NCBI GenBank assembly: GCA_913058295.1
Contig: CAJXRD010000019.1
Coordinates: 1-46,611 of the forward strand
Direction: 5' to 3'
DNA length: 46,611 nt
From: an uncultured Flavobacteriales bacterium
GTDB lineage: Bacteria; Bacteroidota; Bacteroidia; Flavobacteriales; Flavobacteriaceae
A program made the translations under genes and the position numbers. The notes under the pieces are model-generated. The model was not told where the DNA came from. It saw only the letters and a list, made by a program, of their open reading frames with translations, and ran no database searches. Positions 31,422-39,890 of this stretch are shown here, one piece after another (the first letter of the stretch is position 1; every line of letters starts with the position of its first letter).

Positions 31422-32168
31422 ATGAAATTATTAGAAGGTAAAACAGCAATTATTACTGGCGGAAGCAGAGGAATTGGAAAAGCAATAGTAGAGGTATTTG
31501 CAAAGCAAGGTGCTAATGTTGCATTTACCTATAGTTCTTCCTCTGAAGCAGCTAAAAAAATAGAAACTGAAACTCCTATAGATGGTGTAAAAGTTAAAGC
31601 ATATAAGAGTGATGCTTCTAATTTTGAACAAGCACAAGAATTGGCTACCGAAGTTTTAAAAGAATTTGGATCAATAGATATTCTTATCAATAATGCTGGT
31701 ATTACAAAAGACAACCTTTTAATGCGTATGTCTGAAGATGATTTTGATCGAGTAATTGAAGTAAATTTAAAGTCGGTTTTTAATATGACCAAAGCTGTTC
31801 AACGTACCATGCTAAAGCAACGCAAAGGTTCTATCATTAATATGAGTTCTGTAATAGGACTAATGGGAAATGCTGGACAAAGCAATTATGCAGCTTCTAA
31901 AGCTGGAATCATTGGTTTTACAAAATCTATGGCAAAAGAATTAGGTTCTCGTAACATTCGTAATAATGTTATTGCTCCAGGATTTATTATAACCGAAATG
32001 ACCGAAAAACTAGGAGAAGAAACCATTAAAAATTATCAAGAAGGTATTCCATTAAAAAGAGGAGGGACACCAGAAGATATTGCAAATGCCTGCGTTTTTC
32101 TAGGTTCAGATTTGTCAGATTATGTTACTGGGCAAGTCTTAAATATAGACGGAGGAATGCTTACATAA
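31422..32168 (+). CDS. fabG: 3-oxoacyl-ACP reductase
   Basis: NADPH-dependent reduction of 3-ketoacyl-ACP in fatty acid elongation. 248 residues, short-chain dehydrogenase fold: cofactor motif [14 protein letters not shown] in [10 protein letters not shown], catalytic Ser in IINMSSVIG, and YAASKAG with the Tyr-Lys pair. The C-terminal [12 protein letters not shown] is typical. FabG rather than another SDR is favoured by TKDNLLMRM and the length. Ends 26 bp before the vWA gene on the same strand. Confidence 0.92.
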   Translation: MKLLEGKTAIITGGSRGIGKAIVEVFAKQGANVAFTYSSSSEAAKKIETETPIDGVKVKAYKSDASNFEQAQELATEVLKEFGSIDILINNAGITKDNLLMRMSEDDFDRVIEVNLKSVFNMTKAVQRTMLKQRKGSIINMSSVIGLMGNAGQSNYAASKAGIIGFTKSMAKELGSRNIRNNVIAPGFIITEMTEKLGEETIKNYQEGIPLKRGGTPEDIANACVFLGSDLSDYVTGQVLNIDGGMLT

Positions 32169-32194
32169 ATCATAGGTCATAAAACGATATTTTT

Positions 32195-34228
32195 ATGTCT
32201 TCAATTACCATACTTTACATTATTATTTCAGGGATGGTTTCCCTCATTTTGGTTTTGTTCATGTATGGCTATAAATCTAAATTTTCTAATAAAGCAAAAT
32301 GGATTTATGGAGTTTTACGATTTATAACCTTATTTTCCATCTTATTACTTCTTATAAATCCAAAATTTAATACCGAAACTTTCTCAGTAAAAAAGCCTAG
32401 TTTACCTGTATTGGTAGATAATTCTTCTTCAATAAATGAGTTGGAACAATCTGAAAAAGTAAAAAGTTTTGTAGAATCATTAGAGAACGATAAAGAGCTT
32501 AACGATAAGTTTGATCTTACTTTTTATTCCTTCGGAAGTGACTTTAATACATTAGACTCTCTTTTCTTTAACGAAAAAAACACAGACATTTCTAAAGCAT
32601 TGGTAAGTACCAATCAATTATTTAAAAATGAATCTGCACCAACCCTTCTTATTACAGATGGAAATCAAACTTTAGGAAGCGATTATGAGTTTAGTACTGC
32701 CACAATAAAAAACCCAATATATCCTATAATTGCAGGAGACTCTACCAAATATGTAGATTTAAAAATAGCACAACTAAATACCAACCGTTATGCATTTTTG
32801 AAAAATAAATTCCCTGTAGAAACCATTATATTGTATAGTGGAGTAGCCCCTGTTAATTCACTATTTATTGTCAAACAAGGGAATGCTATTGTATATAGAG
32901 AACAAATTTCTTTTTCTGAAAAAGATAATTCGAAAACCTTATCCTTTACACTTCCTGCTTCTAAAGTTGGTTTGCAAAAGTATAGTGCTCAGGTAATTCC
33001 ATTAGCAGAAGAAAAAAACACTACAAATAATCTAAAACAATTTGCGGTAGAAGTAATTGATCAAGCAACAAATGTGTTGATTGTAAGCTCCATTTCGCAT
33101 CCAGATGTAGGAGCGATTAAAAAGTCTATATCGACTAATGAACAGCGAAAACTAACCATTAAAACACCAGCTGAAGCTTTAAAGTTGCTGAATGATTATC
33201 AATTGATTATTCTATACCAACCCGATAGAAGTTTTGCAGCAGTGTTTTTTGAGATTAAAAATCTTGGAAAGAATACTCTAACATTTACGGGCTTGCAAAC
33301 CGATTGGAATTTTTTGAATTTTTCTCAAGATAATTTCAGAAAGGAAGTAACCAATCAAACCGAAGATGTAGAAAGTTCCTTAAATATAAACTATGGAACC
33401 TTTGCTATAGAAGACATTGGATTCAGTGACTTTAGACCATTAAAAACATTATTTGGAGAATTGGAAATAATAGTTCCAAACGAAATAATATTGGAACAGA
33501 TAATAGATGGTTTCTCTACAGAGACACCACTATTGGCAACTACAGAATTAAATGGAAGTAAAAACGCAATCTTTGATGGAGAGGGTTTTTGGCGATGGCG
33601 TGCCCAATCTTTTTTAACTGGAGATAGTTTTGAAGATTTTGATAATTTTATTGGAAAGTTAGTACAATATTTAGCTTCAAATGAACGTAGGAGTAGGTTA
33701 GAGGTAAGCTCAGAAACCTTTTATTATAACAATAATCCTATTCGGATTTCAGCACAATATTTCGATAAAAGCTTTGTATTTGATTCTAGGGTGAGTTTAT
33801 TTATTAAAGTCACCAATAATGAAACAAACATTTCGAATGAATTCCCGATGTTACTAAAAAATAACTTTTTTGAGGTGGACTTAAAAAGCCTAGAAGCGGG
33901 AGAATATCAATTCTCTGTTTTTGCTAAAGATGAAGGAGTTTCAAGGAGTGGGTCTTTTACCATTCTAGATTTTAATGTAGAACAGCAATTTTTAAATGCG
34001 GATGTAACAAAGTTGAATAGAGTAGCGACTAATACCAACGGAAAGGCTTATTTTATTTCTGAAAGCAATTCTTTAATTTCCGACTTATTAGAAGATGACA
34101 GCTTTCAATCCATTCAAAAAAGAGAACAAAAAATAGTACCTTTAATTGATTGGAAGTATTTATTGGGACTAATTGTCATAACTTTGTCTTTGGAATGGTT
34201 TCTGAGAAAGTATAACGGACTTATATAA
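32195..34228 (+). CDS. Membrane protein with von Willebrand A-like domain
   Basis: 677 residues. Two N-terminal membrane helices (about 4-24 and 37-55), then a vWA-like domain starting PVLVDNSSSI with the MIDAS residues D75, S77 and S79, and TLLITDGNQTLG. A long periplasmic beta-rich region follows, and a C-terminal helix (YLLGLIVITLSLEWFLRKY) re-enters the membrane. The architecture, helix-vWA-long domain-helix, recalls BatA/aerotolerance-type and GATase-like membrane proteins, but no moxR partner is nearby. Function unknown. Located between fabG and a prohibitin homologue, 31 bp before the latter. Confidence 0.75.
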   Translation: MSSITILYIIISGMVSLILVLFMYGYKSKFSNKAKWIYGVLRFITLFSILLLLINPKFNTETFSVKKPSLPVLVDNSSSINELEQSEKVKSFVESLENDKELNDKFDLTFYSFGSDFNTLDSLFFNEKNTDISKALVSTNQLFKNESAPTLLITDGNQTLGSDYEFSTATIKNPIYPIIAGDSTKYVDLKIAQLNTNRYAFLKNKFPVETIILYSGVAPVNSLFIVKQGNAIVYREQISFSEKDNSKTLSFTLPASKVGLQKYSAQVIPLAEEKNTTNNLKQFAVEVIDQATNVLIVSSISHPDVGAIKKSISTNEQRKLTIKTPAEALKLLNDYQLIILYQPDRSFAAVFFEIKNLGKNTLTFTGLQTDWNFLNFSQDNFRKEVTNQTEDVESSLNINYGTFAIEDIGFSDFRPLKTLFGELEIIVPNEIILEQIIDGFSTETPLLATTELNGSKNAIFDGEGFWRWRAQSFLTGDSFEDFDNFIGKLVQYLASNERRSRLEVSSETFYYNNNPIRISAQYFDKSFVFDSRVSLFIKVTNNETNISNEFPMLLKNNFFEVDLKSLEAGEYQFSVFAKDEGVSRSGSFTILDFNVEQQFLNADVTKLNRVATNTNGKAYFISESNSLISDLLEDDSFQSIQKREQKIVPLIDWKYLLGLIVITLSLEWFLRKYNGLI

Positions 34229-34259
34229 ATTAATAATCACAAAATATAATATAAAAAAA

Positions 34260-35075
34260 ATGGAAAAATTACCTAAAATTGGAATACCAGTAATTGTAGT
34301 ATTGATCTTTGCAATTATTTTAGTTGCAAAATCTGCAATAACTATTAGTGCTGGTGAGGCTGGAGTTTTATATAAAACTTTTGATAATGGTGTAGTAACA
34401 GATCAACCACCTCTTGGAGAAGGGTTTCATATTATTGCACCTTGGAATAAAGTATTTGTATATGAAGTTAGACAGCAAGAAATTGTGGAGAACATGCAAG
34501 TATTATCTTCTAATGGTTTAGAGATTAAATTAGAAGCTTCTGCTTGGTACCAACCAGATTATGCAAACCTTGGTAACTTACACCAACAAAAAGGACAAAA
34601 CTATGTTTCTAGAGTTTTACAACCCGCAATTCGTAGTGCTGCAAGAAGTGTAGTAGGACGTTATACTCCAGAGCAATTGTATTCAAGTAAGCGTGATGCG
34701 ATTCAAGTTGAAATTCTTGAAGAAACTAAAAACATTGTGGCAGATCAATATGTTCAATTGAATGAAATTTTAATTAGAGACGTTACGCTACCAGCAACTA
34801 TTAAAGATGCAATTGAGCGTAAACTAGGACAAGAACAAGCATCTTTAGAGTTTGAGTTTAGATTAGTTACTGCAGCAAAAGAGGCTGAAAAAGTGATTAT
34901 TGAAGCGGAAGGTAAAGCAGAATCTAATAGAATATTAAGTGCTTCTTTAACCGATAAAATTCTTCAAGATAAAGGGATAGATGCTACTATTAAATTATCT
35001 GAATCTCCAAATACTAAAATAATCGTTATTGGATCAGGAGATAGTGGATTACCACTTATTTTAGGAAATAACTAG
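34260..35075 (+). CDS. Prohibitin-family SPFH protein
   Basis: 271 residues: an N-terminal membrane anchor (about 7-27, IGIPVIVVLIFAIILVAKSA), then the SPFH/PHB domain (GEAGVLYKTFDNGVV, GEGFHIIAPWNKVFVYEVR, LEIKLEASAWYQPD, SRVLQPAIRSAARSVVGRYTPEQLYSSKRDAI split here only by reading) and a coiled coil (LEFEFRLVTAAKEAEKVI, EAEGKAESNRIL). Such proteins form large ring or cage assemblies in the inner membrane and modulate FtsH-type proteases. Closest type is prohibitin; HflC/HflK pairs normally come together and no second copy is present here. Ends at a bidirectional terminator. Confidence 0.85.
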   Translation: MEKLPKIGIPVIVVLIFAIILVAKSAITISAGEAGVLYKTFDNGVVTDQPPLGEGFHIIAPWNKVFVYEVRQQEIVENMQVLSSNGLEIKLEASAWYQPDYANLGNLHQQKGQNYVSRVLQPAIRSAARSVVGRYTPEQLYSSKRDAIQVEILEETKNIVADQYVQLNEILIRDVTLPATIKDAIERKLGQEQASLEFEFRLVTAAKEAEKVIIEAEGKAESNRILSASLTDKILQDKGIDATIKLSESPNTKIIVIGSGDSGLPLILGNN

Positions 35076-35093
35076 AACTCTATTATAGCATAT

Positions 35094-35127
35094 AAAAAAA
35101 GCCACTTTTTAAAAGTGGCTTTTTTTT
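35094..35127. terminator. Bidirectional intrinsic terminator
   Basis: A run of A, GCCACTTTT then AAAAGTGGC and a run of T: palindrome with a very small loop, flanked by A-tract and T-tract, so it can end transcription of the prohibitin gene on plus and of the methyltransferase on minus. Confidence 0.88.
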
Positions 35128-35144
35128 GGTAAAAAATAAATCAA

Positions 35145-35924
35145 TTAGTTTTTAGTTAATATGTAACTAAAATAAATGTATTCGTTAGATGCAAATTGAT
35201 TAAACGTTTCAGAACCAATAGTTCCACTAAAATTTAAAGCAATTTTATGAAGAAATTTTGGAGTTAATTTTTTTACTAGACTTCGTTTTCTTGGGTCGTC
35301 TAGTTCTAGTGCAGTGATTACTTCTTTGTTTATATTTCTTTCTTTAATAACTTTTAAACCACTTAATTTTAATTGCTCATTAAGTTCATCCATTTCATAA
35401 TCGTATCTAAAATCTGTAAATAGAAAATGTCCTCCATGACGTAAAGTACGATATACTTCTCCTAAAAAACTTTGCATATCTGGGTATCTATGCGATGATT
35501 CTACATTAAGAATAATATCACAAGATTCATCCTTTAAAGTCAGCTTTTGTGCATCCCCATGTAAAAAGTTTAGATTGTTTTGAGTATAGTGTTTATTACA
35601 AAAAGTAATAGCGCGTTTGTCTAGCTCAATTCCAATTGCAGATTTTGGTTTAAACGTTTCTGTTAAGAAGTTTAATCCACCGCCACGGCCACTTCCAATT
35701 TCTATAATGTCTTTATTTTTAATAGAAACATCTGTTGTAAAGTGGGAGTAGAGTTGAATGGAATATCTGTTTATTTCGTCTTTTGGTTCTAAGGTGATTT
35801 TTAAATCCTCACTACTATAACCGTAATTCATAAATAAAATTTCAGCTTTTTTATCTACTTTGTTTACGTAGAAATACCAAATTTTAAATAAACCTTCTCT
35901 AATATTAAATTTTATGCCTGTCAT
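35145..35924 (-). CDS. Class I SAM-dependent methyltransferase
   Basis: 259 residues. SAM-binding motif I is DIIEIGSGRGGGLNFL, motif II region GIELDKRAI, LHGDAQKL and motif IV CDIILNVESSHRYPDM; LRHGGHFLFTDFRYDYE completes the Methyltransf_11 pattern. The His-Arg-Tyr-Pro after motif IV and the flanking amphipathic helices hint at a lipid or small polyketide-like substrate, which is inference. It starts 6 bp after a lysophospholipid acyltransferase-like gene on the same strand, so both likely act on one lipid. Confidence 0.82.
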   Translation of the reverse strand: MTGIKFNIREGLFKIWYFYVNKVDKKAEILFMNYGYSSEDLKITLEPKDEINRYSIQLYSHFTTDVSIKNKDIIEIGSGRGGGLNFLTETFKPKSAIGIELDKRAITFCNKHYTQNNLNFLHGDAQKLTLKDESCDIILNVESSHRYPDMQSFLGEVYRTLRHGGHFLFTDFRYDYEMDELNEQLKLSGLKVIKERNINKEVITALELDDPRKRSLVKKLTPKFLHKIALNFSGTIGSETFNQFASNEYIYFSYILTKN

Positions 35925-35930
35925 ATACTT

Positions 35931-36764
35931 TTATTTGTTTTCTCCTAATTGATAAACTTGATTCCGTATTTTTTGAGCCCATTCAGTATTCGTAGCTGTT
36001 TTGTCTAAAGAGCTGTGTGAAATTGACTTTCCTATACTAACTTTAATTGTTTGATTTCTTTTTTTAAACATTTCGCTAGGTAAAAGAATCAATTCAATAT
36101 TTTGATCAATCCCAAACCATTGTCTAATTCTAAATACGGAATAAAATAAATTGGAATTTTTTCCATGAATATGAAAAGGAACAATATCTCTTTTGTGTTG
36201 TATTGCTTTTTTTACAAAGCTTTTTTTCCAAACATCATCTTGCACTTTCCCTGAAGTAATTCTGGATACTGCACCAGCCGGAAAATGTGTGATTGGCATG
36301 TTACTTTGGTATATATTTTCTAGAGCAGTTGCATGCCCCTTTGAGGATTGTCCGTACACATTTACAGATATTATAAAAGGATTTAATTGGGGTATAAAAT
36401 CGAATGCATCATTAGCAATAGCTTTTAAATGGCCATATTTATGGTTTACAATAGAAGTTAATATTAAACCATCTAATATTCCAAATGGATGATTTGAAGT
36501 GAAGAAACATTTTTCATTTTCGGGTAGGTTTTCTAAGCCTTCTATTTCTAAAGTGATATTGAATTCTTCTAATATTTTTTGTAGAAAATCTCCGCCAATA
36601 GCAACAGAATACTTGTTTAGTATTTTGTTGATTTCCTTTTCTTTAACAATTTTTGAAATTAATCTAACTACAAAATATGGAAGTTTTGTTAAGAGTTTAG
36701 ATTCACTTTCTTTAATTGATTTAGCAACATCAATATATCTTTTATTTGCAAATTGATTTGTCAA
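35931..36764 (-). CDS. PlsC-like lipid acyltransferase
   Basis: 277 residues. The catalytic motif reads FFTSNHPFGILDGLIL, with five residues between His and Asp where classical PlsC has four (HX4D). The second motif is FPAGAVSRI in place of FPEGTRS, followed by FHIHGKNSNLFY. These forms recall Bacteroidetes acyltransferases acting on amino-acid lipids (glycine, ornithine or serine lipids, GlsA/OlsA-like) more than phosphatidic acid synthesis; the assignment is inference. Operon with the methyltransferase downstream. The leader upstream holds a possible promoter. Confidence 0.78.
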   Translation of the reverse strand: MTNQFANKRYIDVAKSIKESESKLLTKLPYFVVRLISKIVKEKEINKILNKYSVAIGGDFLQKILEEFNITLEIEGLENLPENEKCFFTSNHPFGILDGLILTSIVNHKYGHLKAIANDAFDFIPQLNPFIISVNVYGQSSKGHATALENIYQSNMPITHFPAGAVSRITSGKVQDDVWKKSFVKKAIQHKRDIVPFHIHGKNSNLFYSVFRIRQWFGIDQNIELILLPSEMFKKRNQTIKVSIGKSISHSSLDKTATNTEWAQKIRNQVYQLGENK

Positions 36765-36927
36765 AGTATCGAAATTGCTAAAATTTTATGTAAACCTAGG
36801 GATTAGGAATAACGGATAATAGCAGTTAGTAATGCATTGCTTTAAGGGGTGTAATTTACTAAATAAAAAGGAATGGGATTGTAACAAATATGCAAAAAAG
36901 AAAAACCGCTTATTTAAAGGTGATTAA

Positions 36928-36935
36928 CAAATATA
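36928..36935 (-). promoter_or_regulatory. Possible promoter of the acyltransferase-methyltransferase pair
   Basis: Minus strand TATATTTG, exact TAnnTTTG match, but about 160 bases before the start codon, so a long leader would result. Confidence 0.35.
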
Positions 36936-36981
36936 TTAGTTATTAATTTTAGTATGTAATATATCAATGACTTTAGAATGT

Positions 36982-37362
36982 TCACCTTAGTCTCAGTTTC
37001 TTACCTGTAGTTATCGAAGCAATTTGTTCTACTTCTTTGATAGAGCCAATTTTTATTCCGGGACTAGAAGTTCTAGGTTTAGTACCGTCACCGTATTCGG
37101 TATTTCCATACATGAATAAAATTCCAAATTTTTCAGAATCTGTTGGAGAGCGCCAATAAACAACATCCCCTTTCTTAAACACCTCTCTTTCTTCTCCATT
37201 AAAGGGAATGTCTAAGTCAAACTGATAAAAGAACACTTCACCTTCAATATTGTTTGCAAATCCTTCTAAGGGCTCCGAATCAATTATGGATTGAATTATT
37301 CCACATTCTAAATCCCAATCTATTTCAATTGATTTTCCTTCTATTTCTAATATGTTCTTCAT
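36982..37362 (-). CDS. Cyclophilin-like fold protein (probable)
   Basis: 126 residues. The stretch GDVVYWRSPTDSEKFGILFMYGNTEYGDGTKPRTSSPG matches my memory of small cyclophilin-like beta-barrel proteins of unknown function (quoted here as separate motifs: GDVVYWRSP, EKFGILFMYGNT, GDGTKPRTSSPG). The proline isomerase active-site set of true cyclophilins is not evident. No signal peptide. It lies alone between the acyltransferase region and the symporter operon, 61 bp from the latter. Confidence 0.55.
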   Translation of the reverse strand: MKNILEIEGKSIEIDWDLECGIIQSIIDSEPLEGFANNIEGEVFFYQFDLDIPFNGEEREVFKKGDVVYWRSPTDSEKFGILFMYGNTEYGDGTKPRTSSPGIKIGSIKEVEQIASITTGKKLRLR

Positions 37363-37423
37363 GGAGTATAATTAGGAAAAATGAGCTTTCTAAATGATTA
37401 ATTTATAAAAATAATAATTACCA

Positions 37424-39259
37424 CTAATCTAAAGCAGAAAGTTTATTTTTCTTCCAAAGTCTTATTAATAATAAACTAGATATAATAATTAATATTATTA
37501 GTCCTAAAGCAATATCATAATTTCCATACAAAATATTACCAGTAGCAAACATGCAGCTATATACGAGGATACATCCTAAAACCATAGCCAATATACCAGA
37601 TGGGACAGACCATTTTTTGCCATTCTCTTTTTTAATAAATTCTGGATCGCTAAAGGTATTTAATACTTTTTTCCAACCAGGACCACCAGGGGTGGTCTGT
37701 TTGTAAAATTCTCTTAGAGTTTCCTCTTTTTCTGGTTTTGTTAAAAAAGTAACGATTACCCAAATAATGGTGGTTATTAGAACAACGAGTGGAAACTTTG
37801 CCCAAGCAGGAAATACACCTTCTACAAGGCTGCCACCGTCAATTTTATGGTCGAATAATATAGTGCTAAGCGAAGTGAAATTTAATAGGATAGATATAAC
37901 ACCAGAAGCAAACATAGCAGAGATCTCACTCCAAGCATTAATCCTCCACCAAAACCAACGTAAAATAAAAATCAATCCTGTACCTGCACCAAACATTAGT
38001 ATAATGTCAAATAGTTGAAGTGCATTTGTTAATACTAAAGCTAGTAAAGCACTAAAAAACATTAATACTATTGTGGACAAACGTCCAACGTTTACCAATT
38101 CTCTTTCGGAAGCTTTTTTATTTATCTGTTGCTTGTAAAAATCGTTTACAATGTATGAGGAACCCCAATTTAAATGTGTAGATATGGTAGACATATAGGC
38201 TGCTCCCAAAGATGCTAATACCAAACCTAATAATCCAGCGGGTAATTTTGTAAGCATAGCTGAATATGCCAAATCATGTCCTAATTTACTTTCTTCTACA
38301 TTTGGAAATGCTTCTTGTATACTAGCTAAATCTGGATATAAAACTAAGGATGCCAATGCTACTAAAATCCAAGGCCATGGTCGTAAAGCATAATGCATGA
38401 TATTGAAAAAGAAAGTGGCTCCAATGGCATGGTTTTCATTTTTAGCAGCGAGCATTCGTTGTGCAATATAACCACCGCCACCAGGTTCCGCACCAGGATA
38501 CCAAGCACTCCACCATTGTACAGCTAAAGGAATTATAAAAATACCAATCAAAGCTTCTGTATCTGAAAAATCTGGAAATATAGATAACTTTCCTACCACA
38601 TTTTCGTGTTCTATTAATTTAGACAATCCGCCTACTTCGGGCATATTCACTAAATAATATGCAGCTCCAATAGCTCCAGCAATAGCGACAAAAAACAAAA
38701 CAAAATCGGTATATACTACACCTCTAAATCCACCAAGGGCGCTAAATATTACCGTTATTGTACCTGCAATTAAAACCGTTTGAACAGGGGAGAGCCCCAA
38801 CATAACTTGTCCAATCTTGATAGCTGCTAAGGTTACTGCTGCCATCGCCATAATATTAAATACTACGCCAAGGTATACAGATCTAAATCCTCTTAAAAAA
38901 TGAGCTGGTTTACCACCATACCGAAGGTCATAAAATTCCATATCGGTACTAACATTAGATTTTCGCCATAGTTTGGCATAAACAAAAACAGTTAACAATC
39001 CTGTTAATAGAAAAGCCCACCAAACCCAGTTTCCAGAAACACCATTATTTCTAACAATATCGGTAACTAAATTGGGAGTATCTGTAGAAAATGTGGTAGC
39101 CACCATGGAAAAGCCCAAAAGCCACCAAGGCATACTTCGATTCGATAGAAAGTATTCAGAAGTATTTTTACCAGATTTTTTTGATACAACAATCCCTATG
39201 GTTAGGACTAGAGTAAAAAATGAAATAATTAATACCCAATCTAAAGTGGCTAATGTCAT
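37424..39259 (-). CDS. Sodium:solute symporter (SSS family)
   Basis: 611 residues with about 14-15 membrane helices. SSS features: EYFLSNRSMPWWLLGFSM near the N-terminus, GGFRGVVYTDFVLFFVA in the middle and AAYMSTISTHLNWGSSYI with the Na-site serines, followed by a long C-terminal cytoplasmic/periplasmic extension and two final helices. SFSTDTPNLVTDIVRN and WYPGAEPGGGGYIAQRM recall the flavobacterial sugar- or sialate-like subgroup; substrate not determined. It is the last gene of the OmpA-HhH-symporter group, 12 bp after its neighbour. Confidence 0.9.
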   Translation of the reverse strand: MTLATLDWVLIISFFTLVLTIGIVVSKKSGKNTSEYFLSNRSMPWWLLGFSMVATTFSTDTPNLVTDIVRNNGVSGNWVWWAFLLTGLLTVFVYAKLWRKSNVSTDMEFYDLRYGGKPAHFLRGFRSVYLGVVFNIMAMAAVTLAAIKIGQVMLGLSPVQTVLIAGTITVIFSALGGFRGVVYTDFVLFFVAIAGAIGAAYYLVNMPEVGGLSKLIEHENVVGKLSIFPDFSDTEALIGIFIIPLAVQWWSAWYPGAEPGGGGYIAQRMLAAKNENHAIGATFFFNIMHYALRPWPWILVALASLVLYPDLASIQEAFPNVEESKLGHDLAYSAMLTKLPAGLLGLVLASLGAAYMSTISTHLNWGSSYIVNDFYKQQINKKASERELVNVGRLSTIVLMFFSALLALVLTNALQLFDIILMFGAGTGLIFILRWFWWRINAWSEISAMFASGVISILLNFTSLSTILFDHKIDGGSLVEGVFPAWAKFPLVVLITTIIWVIVTFLTKPEKEETLREFYKQTTPGGPGWKKVLNTFSDPEFIKKENGKKWSVPSGILAMVLGCILVYSCMFATGNILYGNYDIALGLIILIIISSLLLIRLWKKNKLSALD

Positions 39260-39271
39260 AAAAAATGTGGA

Positions 39272-39889
39272 TTAAAGTACTTTATGTGAATTTGCTTGTC
39301 CTACCCAATCGTCACGTTCAATTCTACCTGGAAAGAAATCAATAAGCTCTGTAATGGCTCTAATATCCTCGAAAGTAAATTTACTAATCTGATCAAAATT
39401 ATATATACCAATTTCATTCAACCTTTCTTCTATATATGGGCCAATACCATTAATTTTTGTGAGGTCAGTCTTTTGGTTGCTAGTGGCAGTCCCAAAATTC
39501 TCGAAGTTAAGTTCAGGCTTATTTTTAGTGTAAGTTATATAACTGGTTCTTGTTTTTTCGGGAACTGTTTTGGAAGGTTCAATTTCCTTTGGCTTTGGAA
39601 TTTGATCTTCAATTAACTGCTCTTGAGTTTCTTTTACCACTTTAATAATTTGAGGTTTTATTTCGGTAAAAAGAGTTTCAATATCCTTAGTTTTTTTATT
39701 TCTAAGGCTTGCATTATGTCTTTCCTTTATAGAAGTAATCTTTTTCTTTAATTCTTTTATAATGGCCGTATACTTTGCTTTCTGAAAATATAAGGAGGAA
39801 AAATATCCAATTAAAAAGGAGCTAAGCATTAAGATGAAAATGCCTATATATTGAGGAATTAAATTTGTTGTTTCGATTATTAAAAACAT
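39272..39889 (-). CDS. Membrane-anchored helix-hairpin-helix protein
   Basis: 205 residues: one membrane helix (about 11-35), a basic coiled coil (40-95), a Pro/Lys/Glu linker, and a C-terminal helix-hairpin-helix domain (141-200) with KINGIGPYIEERLNEIGI, QISKFTFEDI and ERDDWVGQA. The last domain resembles the HhH module found fused to other proteins in Bacteroidetes, often listed as a 24 kDa NADH dehydrogenase-like or H3TH domain. HhH domains usually bind DNA or RNA, so a membrane-tethered one is notable. One base gap to the OmpA-like gene and 12 bp to the symporter gene. Confidence 0.75.
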   Translation of the reverse strand: MFLIIETTNLIPQYIGIFILMLSSFLIGYFSSLYFQKAKYTAIIKELKKKITSIKERHNASLRNKKTKDIETLFTEIKPQIIKVVKETQEQLIEDQIPKPKEIEPSKTVPEKTRTSYITYTKNKPELNFENFGTATSNQKTDLTKINGIGPYIEERLNEIGIYNFDQISKFTFEDIRAITELIDFFPGRIERDDWVGQANSHKVL

Positions 39890-39890
39890 T

